From Isoetes taiwanensis (taxonomy: Eukaryota; Streptophyta; Lycopodiopsida; Isoetales; Isoetaceae), in the NCBI GenBank assembly GCA_021234155.1, contig JAJEKV010000001.1, positions 37,682,826 to 37,746,825 of the forward strand: 64,000 nt of DNA. Reading direction: 5' to 3'. Below are positions 29,129-39,017 of the stretch, one piece after another. The notes beneath the pieces were generated by a model. The model was not told where the DNA came from. It saw nothing but the letters and a program-made list of their open reading frames with translations, and did no database searches. The translations under genes were made by a program, and so were the position numbers. Positions within the stretch are counted from its first letter, which is position 1. The number at the start of each line of letters is the position of its first letter.

Positions 29129-30699
29129 TGTGACGCTCCCAGAATATATACGACCCTCGGACGTATACATACGGGGACTTTCCCCTCCCACGGCGACCAT
29201 CTCACCATGAGCAGGGCCCTCCGTCTGTTTCGGGCCATCTATGAAATGAGGCCCGAAGAAGGACACGAAGGGGTCATTCGGCCCACGCCTTCAATGGGAC
29301 TCCTACGTCGCGGAAGCATGAATACAAGGGTTAGCACACAGCACGACTATACATAAATAACCACCACGAAGGGTGGCGCATCCATCCAAAATACCAACGG
29401 CATAGAATATGCATCTAATCCTAAGAAAACGCCCAAAACCCGGGTTCTACCCGGCTCGGACTCGGTGAGGATCGACCGGACTTTGGGCCTCAAGAGATCG
29501 GCGGGACCAGGAGTCTTGGCATGGCGTTAGGGTGGCATAGAACATCGGCTAGGGTTGTCCACTCCATCCGCCCCTCCCCGTGCACACTTTGCGGATGGGT
29601 CAATTCATGCTATGGCTTCGCTATAGCCTTCCGGAGACGCAGGTTCGAGGATCACCCTTTTGAGCCTACTCGGTGTTCATGGCGCCGGTCCGGAGATGAG
29701 GCAGGTCTGGGAAGCGCCCCTTCCGTAATCACGGTGGTTCCATGGGTGAGCTAAAGAATACGTGCCGCATCGGCGACCCCGATCCCATTGCGACTTACTC
29801 ACCTAAATCTACTCAAAGTGCAAGGTGCTCCATACGGATCACACCTCTACACCCGGGGAGTGTCGGACCCATACCCGGCCCCTCACGTGGCCGGCTATCG
29901 GGCCCTAGCCTTTGTAGGAGTCTCGGGGAGCCTTGTATGCTCATGCAAGACCCCACCCCTCATGTCACCACTTGTGTTCCTTGTGCGGTGCTCGGCCCGG
30001 ACCATAGCATCTAGGACCCGGTGGGCTCTTGTGCACAGGCCGCATCTAATGGGACTCTACAGGGCGCTATCTAGGAGCAAACTACAATACACGGTTCAGA
30101 GGTCTCTACCCCCGTAATTCCCCGCTTTTGAGTCAGATTAAACAAAGAACTAACAATCCATCCTTTCAGAGTAAGAACCAGAATTGAATATAAAGAGAAC
30201 TTGCTTGTACAATCAAGGGTTAGTTTCTATGATTGAATCACAAAGAGAACAGAGAAACGGACACAACCAAGCGTTATCTAGAATCCACATAGCCACCTAC
30301 CTGAATTCTGGCTGGACTCGTTTCCATGGGGCGCCTCCATCTCCTGGGAGTTGAGAATTCAGCTGTTGACTCACAAGAACGACTGGTATGGTGGCTCTCT
30401 GCTGGTGTATGATGGCGCTCAGCTCCTGGCCTTCCTTGGTCGATCTTCAAGAGTCAATCACAGGGATAGGGGTCAAGTTGGCATCCTAACTTGGCAACCC
30501 CCATGCTGCCCAATCGATTGGGGCAGGTGGCGCCTTCCCAAACAGCTAATTTAATCCTTTTAAGAGTAACCCCCATGGTTACAATTAAGTTCCCATACCC
30601 CCATGGTGGCGTACCTTTAGGGGGGGGGGACGTGCTTGTATTTGTACATGTCCCGTATGAATACGTGACGTAGACCGTATAAATACGTGGAACGTCACA
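29129..30699 (-). repeat. 3' LTR of the chromovirus
   Basis: 1571 bp. It lacks a 48-bp segment present in the other LTR (42451-42498). The minus-strand U3 start is dense in ACGT/CGTCA motifs, with TATTTATACGG near 30680 as a TATA candidate. Confidence 0.9.
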
Positions 30700-30712
30700 T
30701 TCTCCCCTCCTT
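30700..30712 (-). promoter_or_regulatory. Polypurine tract of the chromovirus
   Basis: On the minus strand AAGGAGGGGAGAA directly precedes the 3' LTR start TGTGACG. Confidence 0.8.
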
Positions 30713-31065
30713 AAAAATAATGCTGTCCTCAGCATTGGGGTTAGCTAATCGAATACATATAAATAAAGCACTCAATTAGAAAATGGAGTTAAGAAGATAA
30801 CATTAACACGTTGAAATTATAGTATTTCGGACAGTAATACATTGAAGTTGAAAATATCAAAGTACAAGCACCAAGGTGCCTTATACAAACTTTTCATCAA
30901 GAGAGTGTAGGACCGAAGTCCGATTTAAAACATCCAGACAACAAAAATCACACATGTAGACAAAACCAATACGGGAAAAGTTGGGTCATCAGCAACCCTC
31001 TATACAAGGCAGGTGATGATCTGTTCACTGGCCTGCACACATCAATATACCCGTAGGTTAATAAT

Positions 31066-31418
31066 CAGTGTAGTACCGTACTTCCCGTACCGTACGTGTA
31101 TAGTACGTATGCAACGTACAGTACGGGGTAACGTACGATGGCCAGTTTAACGTACAAACGTACGTCAAAAGTTGTTGTTTAAAGTACGCGTACGGTACGT
31201 ACGGTACCATAAAATACGTACGGTACGTACGTTAACCGAAAAAAAAAATTATTATTATTTTTTTTTTTTTGAAAAGTACTTGTACCGTACCTAAACAACA
31301 AACCAAATTTTTTTTTTTTTTCTTATTTGATGCACAAAATGAATAAGTACGTATGGTACGTATGGGTACGGTACGTTAAGTATGGAAAACGTAACGTACG
31401 CGTACTTAACCTACACTG
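31066..31418. mobile_element. hAT-type MITE, 353 bp, TSD TTAATAAT
   Basis: Ends CAGTGTAG ... CTACACTG are perfect 8-bp terminal inverted repeats of hAT type. They are flanked by an exact 8-bp duplication TTAATAAT (31058-31065, 31419-31426). The subterminal regions are packed with GTACG/CGTAC/GGTACG motifs on both sides (over 20), with T-rich runs in the centre. There is no coding capacity. It sits between the chromodomain and the polypurine tract of the chromovirus. Confidence 0.9.
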
Positions 31419-31739
31419 TTAATAATATGATTAAATTGTGGTTGAAGGGACCACCCCCTATAAATAAAAGAAAAAGTATCTAGAAGGGAACCTATCATGT
31501 CTACGGCTTGCAATTCATTGTGGCATAAGGAATGGTTCAGTTCCCCGTATGGTCGGAATGAACGCAGTCTATTTACTAGATGCTTTTTAAGCAATTCGCG
31601 GTCATGTCAACATCAACAATACACCACGTCCTAGAGAACACAAAGGTGATCTCATCATTGGTTATTATTATAATATACGATGCATCTACCCCCCCAGAAC
31701 ATGATTCTCGGCAAATCAAGCCTTCAAGCTTACCACGGA

Positions 31740-31910
31740 GCGGGGTTGATAGCATCGTTGATGGTGCGACCACGAAGTTTCCCGATGAAGTCCGGATAGT
31801 GCTTCTCAAGGTCTATCTTCATCACCCGGTAGCATCTTCAACGGTAAGTGCTTCCACTTGACCAAGTATTGCAACATTTGAGTCCTTCCGTCAATTACGT
31901 TTTGTAAGCT
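31740..31910 (-). pseudogene. Integrase chromodomain of the chromovirus (frameshifted)
   Basis: After the integrase end, the minus strand gives VIDGRTQMLQYLVKWKHLPL in one frame and LEKHYPDFIGKLRGRTIND in another. Together these match a chromodomain: beta strands with QYLVKWK, then the C-terminal helix. The Tyr and first Trp of the aromatic cage are visible; the second Trp position (family ATWE) reads as a Gly codon. In chromoviruses this module tethers integration to marked histone H3 tails. At least two small indels disable it here. Confidence 0.65.
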
Positions 31911-32418
31911 CGGTCAAGAAGAGCTTGGGCACTATTTCCATTTGCTCTTGATCATTTCTAGAAGAGTTGGGGTATCCAAAACCTCCTCCGGATCGGGGTG
32001 TGTTGCTTTGAAGACTCACGTGAAAGACCTTGTGGATCTTCAAGCGGGGTGGCAAGTCCAAGCGATATGCCTGTTCTCCCACGGCGTTGGTAATCCCGAA
32101 CGCCCGACCCCATCCGGGTGCCAACTTCTTACAGTTACCAATTTTAAGCTTGGCTTGTTTTACTTTGATCTTAAGCCAAACTGATTAAGCCCACGGAAGA
32201 TTAGGTGGGGTTCGGTGCTTATCCGCTAGACTCTTTCGACGACTGCGTCGCGCCAATAAGTAACCAGAACTTCCTCCACCAAGGGCTGCATTTCTAAAAG
32301 GAGTTGTTGAGAGACCTCCACTTTAGAAACAGGGGTTATGCCACGTGTCGGAGTAAGACATTGATAGCCGTAATTTATCATGAAGGGAGACATCTTTGAA
32401 GACTCCCGCCCGTCATCG
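31891..32418 (-). pseudogene. Integrase C-terminal region
   Basis: VGEQAYRLDLPPRLKIHKVF, followed by HVSLL-like sequence, is the conserved tail between integrase core and chromodomain (31891-32124). The interval 32125-32418 carries the linker in other frames. Confidence 0.65.
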
Positions 32419-33159
32419 TTATAGGCTTAACTCTACCAGATAAATATAATCCGCCCATTGTGACTGTTTACTCCATACATAGCTTCGTAGCATATCTTCG
32501 ATAATACGATTGACACGTTCTGTTTGACCATCTGTCTGAGGATGGTAAGCTGTACTCATGGCAAGCTTGGTCTGGATGGTGGCGAAGAAATCCTTCCAGA
32601 ATGCACTGACAAACTTAGGATCCCTATCTGACACAATTACTCTCGGCATCCCGTGCAACCTGAAAATTTCTTTTGCAAAGAGCAAGGCGGTGTCGAAGGC
32701 GGTGTCCGTGGTGCGACATGGCAGGAAGTGAGCCATCTTTGATAATTTGTCGACCACGACCATTAATGCATCATATCCACGGAGAGTGCGTGGAAGGCCC
32801 ACAATGAAATCCATGGTTATGACTTCCCACTTGGCATTGGGCACATCCAAAGGTTGCAACTCCCCTGGAACTCTTAATTGCTCAGCCTTGGTTTGCTGAC
32901 AAACCTGACACTGCTTGATGTACCTAGCAATATCCTTCTTCATCGAAGGCCAAAAATAGCTGGAGCGGATCTTAAAGTAAGTTTTCATAAAACCCGCATG
33001 TCCCGCTATAGGGCTGTTGTGTGTGTCATGGAGAATCAGCTTTCGCACCTCTGAAGTCGCTGGAACACACAACTTATCTTTGTGATATAACAAATTGCCC
33101 TCTTTCTTATATGAATGGAATGCTTCACGTTCTTTATTGGTACGGGCTTCCTTACCCAA
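32419..33159 (-). CDS. Chromovirus integrase core
   Basis: 246 codons. The zinc-binding domain shows HDTHNSPIAGH and CQVCQQTK (Cys84, Cys87). The catalytic core has ITMDFIVGLPR (Asp117), VSDRDPKF (Asp178) and TDGQTERVNR (Glu214), with 35 residues between the last two, so the D,D-35-E triad is intact. The frame stops at 32419 before the C-terminal region. It joins cDNA ends to chromosomal DNA and makes the 5-bp duplication. Confidence 0.9.
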   Translation of the reverse strand: MGKEARTNKEREAFHSYKKEGNLLYHKDKLCVPATSEVRKLILHDTHNSPIAGHAGFMKTYFKIRSSYFWPSMKKDIARYIKQCQVCQQTKAEQLRVPGELQPLDVPNAKWEVITMDFIVGLPRTLRGYDALMVVVDKLSKMAHFLPCRTTDTAFDTALLFAKEIFRLHGMPRVIVSDRDPKFVSAFWKDFFATIQTKLAMSTAYHPQTDGQTERVNRIIEDMLRSYVWSKQSQWADYIYLVELSL

Positions 33160-33225
33160 ACTTTCCCAAATATTACAGAATTCGGGATCTATGGCCGTGG
33201 TCTCGTTTCTATCCGCTTCCCAAAC

Positions 33226-33843
33226 TCATTTGGTGAGTGTGGAAATGGCGTTACAATGGGTCCGGGTTATGAAGGGATGACGTGACAAAGCATCCGCAAC
33301 CACATTGTGCTTTCCTGGCTTGTATACAATCTCGAAGTCATATTCCTCGAGGAATTCCATCCATCTTCGCTGACGGAGATTTAGATTTGGCTGGGTGGAT
33401 AGATAGCGGAGACTCTGATGATCCGTATCGAGCTGAAACCTTCTACCAAGAAGGTAGTGTCTCCAAAACACGAGAAACACGAACAACGCCAGCAACTCCC
33501 GATCATGGGTAGGATATATTTGCTCGCATCATTCATCTTCTTTGAATCGTGAGGCAACAACTCTCCCTTCCTGCATTAAGACTCCACCGGTAGCTATCTT
33601 ACTAGCATCGGTGGCTACCGATTTATTCTTTTCAGGATCAGGCAAGGTGAGGACCGGTGTAGATGTTAAAGCATCCTTGAGCTTCTGAAAGCCGACTTGA
33701 ACTTTTGCTTTCCAATGTTCCATCCAATCCTTCACTTTCTCATGCCTTGTGAGATTAGTAAGAGGTGCGCGCAATTGTTGCAAAATCCTTAACAAATTTC
33801 CGATAATATCCTCATGAGTCCCAAGAAACTCGGGACCTCTCAA
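33226..33843 (-). pseudogene. Chromovirus RNase H
   Basis: FQKLKDALTSTPVLTLPDPE and VATDASKIATGGVLMQ (33529-33843), then, after a shift near 33500, QLDTDHQSLRYL and FEIVYKPGKHNVVADALSR (33226-33495). This is the Ty3-type RNase H between RT and integrase. Confidence 0.85.
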
Positions 33844-33878
33844 ACATTAGCCTGGAATGGGCCAATCCTTTATCGCTT

Positions 33879-34779
33879 CTATCTTGGTCGGGTCCCAATT
33901 CCTTCTGCTGAAATAATATGCCCCAAATAGTCGACCCTCGAAGTGGCGAACTTGCATTTAGAAAACTTGGCAAAGAGCTGATGGCGTCTTAGCTTCTGCA
34001 AAGCCAATCGAAGATGTTGTTCATGTTGCTGCAAGGTTTTACTATAGATGAGAATGTCATCAAAGAAAATGACAACAAAGTCATCCAAGTATTGGCGGAA
34101 GATGTCATTCATCAACCGCATAAACGTTGCAGGGGCATTGGTCAATCCAAAAGGCATGACAAGAAACTCATAATGCCCATATCCGGTGCGTAAAAGCAGA
34201 CTTATGAATGTCCTCCTCCTTTATCCTTATCTGATGGTATCCGGAGCGCAAATCAATCTTTGAGAAATATTTTGCTCCTTGTAACTGGTCCATAAGATCA
34301 TCTGCCCTAGGCAAAGCATAGCGATTTTTGATGGTATGCTTATTGAGCTGCCTATAATCAATACACATCCTTAAGGAGCCATCTTTCTTCTTGACAAAAA
34401 GAATAGGAGCACCAAATGGTGAAACACTAGGCCGAATAAAACCTAGGTTTAATAACTCTTGAAGTTGTTTCTTAAGCTCTGCCAACTCACGGAGGACTCA
34501 TTGATGCGGGGCCTTGCTGGTAGGCTTAGTACCTGGTTCTAGAACTATCTCACATTCTATCCCTCTGAAAGGAGGAAGCTTCTGGATCTCATCTGGAAAA
34601 AGATCGCTAAATTCTCGAAGAAGGGTGGCAATGTCTTGTGGCAAGGTGTCTATTACTTGCTGCTGCTTAGTATCAGACTCAATGGAGGCAAGTGTAATGA
34701 GGCAAAGGAGTTCATTCCTGCGTATAGCTTTTTCTAACTGCTTGATTGACATATTTGGATAGCGAGTGGAATGGATCAC
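33879..34779 (-). pseudogene. Chromovirus reverse transcriptase
   Basis: The entry block LPPFRGIECEIVLEPGTKP leads to an in-frame TGA at 34498-34500, then [19 protein letters not shown] and [15 protein letters not shown] (catalytic Asp). After a shift near 34160-34185 come [17 protein letters not shown] and [12 protein letters not shown] (Asp pair). Catalytic residues survive, but one stop and one indel break the polyprotein. Confidence 0.9.
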
Positions 34780-35165
34780 CTTTTATTGTTACGCTGCGTG
34801 CTCCATTAGCGGCGGCGTTGAAGGTAACCTCTCGTTTCTCACAGTCTATGTTGGCCTTCGCAGATGTCAAAAACTCCATACCAACAATAAGATCATATTT
34901 GCCAATGTCCATTATCTCGGCACCCAAGGCAACTGGTGCACCTGGCAACTGCATTTTAAGGTTAATGCGGCGGCCATGAGTGTGTCTGATCTTACCAATC
35001 GGCTAGCGTGGATCGGGCTTAGGTCGGGGATCTCAATGTTTCAAGTCGTAATACCGGGCCATTCTAGGGGAAGCAAAATTACGCGCATTACTACCCGTAT
35101 CCATCAAAATTATGAAAGGCTTACCGCCTACTTGGCCTATTGTAGAAATAATGTAAGGTGACTTT
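34712..35165 (-). pseudogene. Chromovirus protease
   Basis: GGKPFIILMDTGSNARNF (near 35086-35135) carries the D-T-G active site of a retropepsin. After a frame change, LPGAPVALGAEIMDIGKYDL and VGMEFL give the C-terminal loop. Confidence 0.75.
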
Positions 35166-35432
35166 CAGCGTTGCCGGTTTCTATAGTGGCAAGAATATGA
35201 GACGCACCGTGAATGTATTCGGGAGCCTCGTCCTCCTCAGGGAGATTGGACTCCAGATCTTCCCAATCAAGGTCGGCCATGGCCACCGGGCAATCAAGCG
35301 TGGACGACGGGCAAGTGCATGAAGTGTCTGGGCCTCATACACTGTAGCATGCCTTATCCCGTGGAGCTGTTCTCCAGCCTCTTTAGGAATGGACTCAGAA
35401 GAGGCCCCAACTTCCTTGCGGCATTGTTCTGC

Positions 35433-36170
35433 TTATCCGGGCGTGCTAAAGGCGACTTTCTTCTCCTGGCGGCCGTAAGAATTGTGCTGAGAGGGCCCCG
35501 GACTTGGCGAACGGGGTTTGTAAGGCGTGGACGGGCGTGGCTGTGAGTAAGGAGCAGGTCGCGGATACTGGTTCCTTGGCGTGTCCTCCTCGAGGCTTAA
35601 TGCCTTAGCTTCCGCCTCTGCTACTGATTTTGGGTCTATGGCCTTGACCATGCGTTTAATGGATGGGGCCAACCCTTCAATGTAGCCCTCTACTGCCCTT
35701 TTTTCATTCATTCCTGGTACATACAACCTCAAGCGCATAAATTCATCCGTGTAGGCCTGGACGGACATGCCCTTCTGTTCTAACCTGTAGAAGGTCTGAA
35801 TCTGTTGGCATTTGTGCGCACGAGGCACGTAATGCGATTTGAAAGCCTTAGCGAACTTCTTGAACTTGCACCTGCTCCTGTCCAGGTGCTTAGCTCTGGC
35901 ATAACCCTTCCACCAAATACGGGCAGCTCCGGTAAGGTTGGTAGTGGCAACCTTCCCTGTATCCTTCTCCGTCATTCCATAGGACTTCCCAAACTCGTTC
36001 ATTTCGTCCAACCAAGATTCTGCATTCAAGCCTCCTCTGGATTTCCCATCAAACTGAGCCAACTTCCGGTTCTTCCATATACTAGTTATGGCTGTATCAA
36101 CGGTTTTTCGGTATTCCTTATCCTTATGCCTCGAATGGTCACTGTCTGATAGCGATGACCCAGAAGACAC
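35433..36170 (-). CDS. Chromovirus Gag (capsid)
   Basis: 245 codons with a Retrotrans_gag-type capsid: GGLNAESWLDEMNEF, TTNLTGAARIWWKGYARA, FKKFAKAFKSHYVPRAH and LEQKGMSVQAYTDEFMRLRL, followed by VEGYIEGLAPSIKRMV. A Pro/Ser-rich tail follows. The frame ends before a zinc knuckle, which I could not find. The start is unsure: frames upstream (36260-36466) may hold the Gag N-terminus after a shift. Confidence 0.85.
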   Translation of the reverse strand: MSSGSSLSDSDHSRHKDKEYRKTVDTAITSIWKNRKLAQFDGKSRGGLNAESWLDEMNEFGKSYGMTEKDTGKVATTNLTGAARIWWKGYARAKHLDRSRCKFKKFAKAFKSHYVPRAHKCQQIQTFYRLEQKGMSVQAYTDEFMRLRLYVPGMNEKRAVEGYIEGLAPSIKRMVKAIDPKSVAEAEAKALSLEEDTPRNQYPRPAPYSQPRPSTPYKPRSPSPGPSQHNSYGRQEKKVAFSTPG

Positions 36171-36717
36171 CGAAGTGGTTGAATGTGAGGAAGCGGCGCT
36201 ATCCTTAGAGGAACTTCGATGACGTTTAGCATGAGTCCTCCTTTATGCAGTGCATGGGGCTAGCTCTGGGAGGAGATGGCTGTTGTGCAGGTGGACTCAA
36301 TGGTCGCGGAGGTAATTCCGGTCCGTCCTCCTGAGTTTGTTGCAGTGGATTGGTATGCAACACATAGGCCTGTAATTCGCCGAGTTGCCTTTTCATTAAC
36401 ATCAATTCTCGTTGGGGGTGAGCCTACCGGGCGTTGAGGGTGTTTGCCAAGCGTTACATTACGCATAACCGCCTATAGGGAGCATTCATGAATATATAAG
36501 CAGATTTACATTAATGTACAATCCCTTTAAAATAATCGAGACAAAAGAATATACAAACAGAAGACAATATTTTTATTTCATTCAAGTTGAGTACAACAAC
36601 AAGTTGATTGGTACATGGGTTAAGACAAAAGTAGGTATGATACAGTGGAAACTTTTAAAGTTTCTACTCGCACACAGCGTAACAGCAACAAAGAAAACAT
36701 AACGGAAGAGATCAGGC

Positions 36718-37190
36718 CTAGGGGTTGGCGAAGGGGTACAGGATCGCGTAGCGGGTATTCTCCCGTACAGCTCGGACGAGTTTATAGCGTGCCCAGGCTT
36801 GGATAATGATTGCTTGGTATTCCCATGTTGGGCTGATAATGAGAAGGTTAAAAAGCCTTCGCATAGCATAAAAGAGTTGCCAAAGGTGGTCGTTGGCGTC
36901 CTCGAAAGCCTCGTGCCTGCTCATATTCCAGTAGTCCCAGGTACGACACAGGGTCATCTTCAGATCTTCGAGAGCTCGGTCCCTAAGGATGTTAACTATC
37001 TCCAGCCCTTTGTCAGGGTCGTAGGGCTCTCCTGGTGGCGGTGGTTCGATCTCGTAGCCTTCCTCCCACTCTGGATATTCACCATATCTCTGGCCATAGT
37101 CTTGATCCGGTGGTCCGGGATCGTCTCTCCTAACCATATCGGTGATTCTCTCCTCATATTCCCAAATGGTTTCCTCTGCAACATAGTTAA
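36718..37190 (-). CDS. Chromovirus accessory ORF C, unknown
   Basis: About 155 codons ending NTRYAILYPFANP. An acidic Pro-rich N-terminal half (RRDDPGPPDQDYGQRYGEYP) is followed by a helical half (LEIVNILRDRALEDLKMTL, LWQLFYAMRRLFNLLII). TATGTTGCAG just upstream of 37167 resembles a splice acceptor, so the ATG at 37206 may lie in an intron. AAATAAAAATATTG downstream (near 36565) is a possible poly(A) signal. No family recognised. Confidence 0.45.
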
Positions 37191-37416
37191 AATGAATAGA
37201 GAACATTTTGTAATGCCACTATATTCTAAACTTTAATGCTTTTGAAGAGGATGTCATAAAAGAAACAATTCAGTTATACTCATCAAGAGAACTTTGTATT
37301 TAATAAGTAAATAAGGTACACCATTTTTTTCAATATGGTCCAAACAGTTGCCAATCCAAAATCTCATCAATACACGTATATATATATATAAACAAAATTT
37401 GTATAGCACCATTAGT

Positions 37417-38814
37417 CTAGGAACTAGGCCCTGCCTCTTTATCCCTGGCCCTAGGAGGTGGTGGAGGCGGTCGGTGTCGCAGCAGAGTTACCCCAGGGTC
37501 TACTGTGGCAGCCGCAACAGATGCAACCTCCGGTGGATATGCAACGGCCAATGGGGCTGCCATGAGGAGCTTCATTCCCATCCAAGGCGCAATATCCTGA
37601 CCCAAGGCCGTCAGGGCGAGATCCCGTCGTACGAGTACATAAGTAAACGTACGATAGGGAAGCTTCTTGTGGCCGGCCAGTGTAGAAAGTGCACGGAGGG
37701 CCCACCATGAAGCTTCAGCCTCTGGCCCTAGATCCCGGGCTATGAAGAGGACTTGCCCGTGTCGGAAGGCCGACAAAAAGAAACGGGTAAGGTGGTTACC
37801 CAGCACCTTCCCTTGCGGAGTCTCAGATGCTGCCACTTCCTTATCCAAGTCCATGGGGACTTCTTCCTCCTTAAGCTCCTGTTGCTCCTCCTTCTTGTGC
37901 GCAGGGTTATGATATAAATCTTCACCCTCATCATCTGAGTCGGAGGGAACCTCAACCATATTGATGTTTGGAACGTGAGGTCCCATAGCCGTGAAGGCAT
38001 CTGGTGCAGGTTGCGAAGCTGGTTCCTGCATCACGAAGTCTCGAAGGCGTAATAGAGTCTCCGCCGGCTCTATGGTCTCCTGACGGAACTGAAGCAGTTG
38101 GTGCACCTCCGAAGGAAGCTCGGTAGAAGTGAAATCGATAAAGTCATCCATACAATACTCCGCAAGCTCGTAAAGTACATGGTCTTTGCGCTTTAAGGCC
38201 GAAAACCGCCACCATATGATACGCCCAGATAATATCATCCAAGAGAAGGTACTCTTGCCCTTGGTGATAGATAACTGGAAGGCCGTTCTAACCCTCGACA
38301 AGCCTATAGCTTGTTCACGGGCGTGATGGTAACTCCTCCGCTAGCTCTTTCCAACGCAAAGTCGCCCATACCTATATGCTCATCATCCCCCTCCTCGGAG
38401 GACTCAGGCAGTTTGCCCTTCTCAGCAAGGTTTCATCCTCAACGATTGGTCCATGAGGATGGCTAGGGCTTAAAGTAGCTTCCAGATATTGCCGCCTCGA
38501 CGCTGACCACCGGGCGTGTGTTTACCCCATCGGAGTTTCCCCCTTCAGACGTCATAAGCATGTGTGTCCCCGCCTAACATCTGCCGGACTATCTCCCGCT
38601 CCAAATACAATTGGGGAGGATCCCCCAGAGGAATACACAGAGGAAGCATTTCCTCCATGTAGAAGTCAAGGAATCCGGCGTAATCCGGATGCCGCTGCAT
38701 ACTTGTGAGGAGGTCTATGCGTTGGCATAGCAAAGGTTGCAGCAGGTCGAAGGGAACTTGTGGATCCCATTTCTCTCCATCATGGTACCAGGCGGCAAGG
38801 TCGGCGGCAGCCAT
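37417..38814 (-). pseudogene. Chromovirus accessory ORF B, unknown, frame-broken
   Basis: Begins at ATG 38814 with MAAADLAAWYHDGEKWDP and LDFYMEEMLPLCIPLGDP, stops at 38545, and continues in other frames through EKGKLPESSEEGDDEHIGMG to the 294-codon frame 38301-37417. That frame has an acidic stretch (PSDSDDEGEDLYHN), a helical part with LTRFFLSAFRHGQVLFIARD, and a Pro-rich end. No match to a family that I know. An AT-rich promoter-like region lies just upstream. Confidence 0.4.
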
Positions 38815-38849
38815 GGCGCTAGAAGGGAGGAGAGAGGAAAAGAAACGTT

Positions 38850-38975
38850 TGAAATAACCCTTAAAAGTCCCCTTTTAAACCCTTTTTTTAAAAGCTGACG
38901 TCAGCACTTTAGTTTATTATTAACATAAAAACCATTAAACTTTTTAATTCAAAATAAAAGTCTCTTTATTAAATA
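38850..38975 (-). promoter_or_regulatory. Internal terminator-promoter region between ORFs A and B
   Basis: On the minus strand, after the stop of ORF A, comes ATATTTAATAAAGAGAC (poly(A)-signal-like AATAAA near 38967), then the palindrome TGACGTCA (38895-38902, a bZIP/CRE-type site), two TTTAAAA blocks (TATA-like), a C/T-rich leader and the ATG of ORF B. The order suggests that ORF B has its own transcription unit. Confidence 0.45.
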
Positions 38976-39017
38976 TTACAAAAAAAATATTTACAAATGC
39001 GGACTCCCGCAAGTAAG

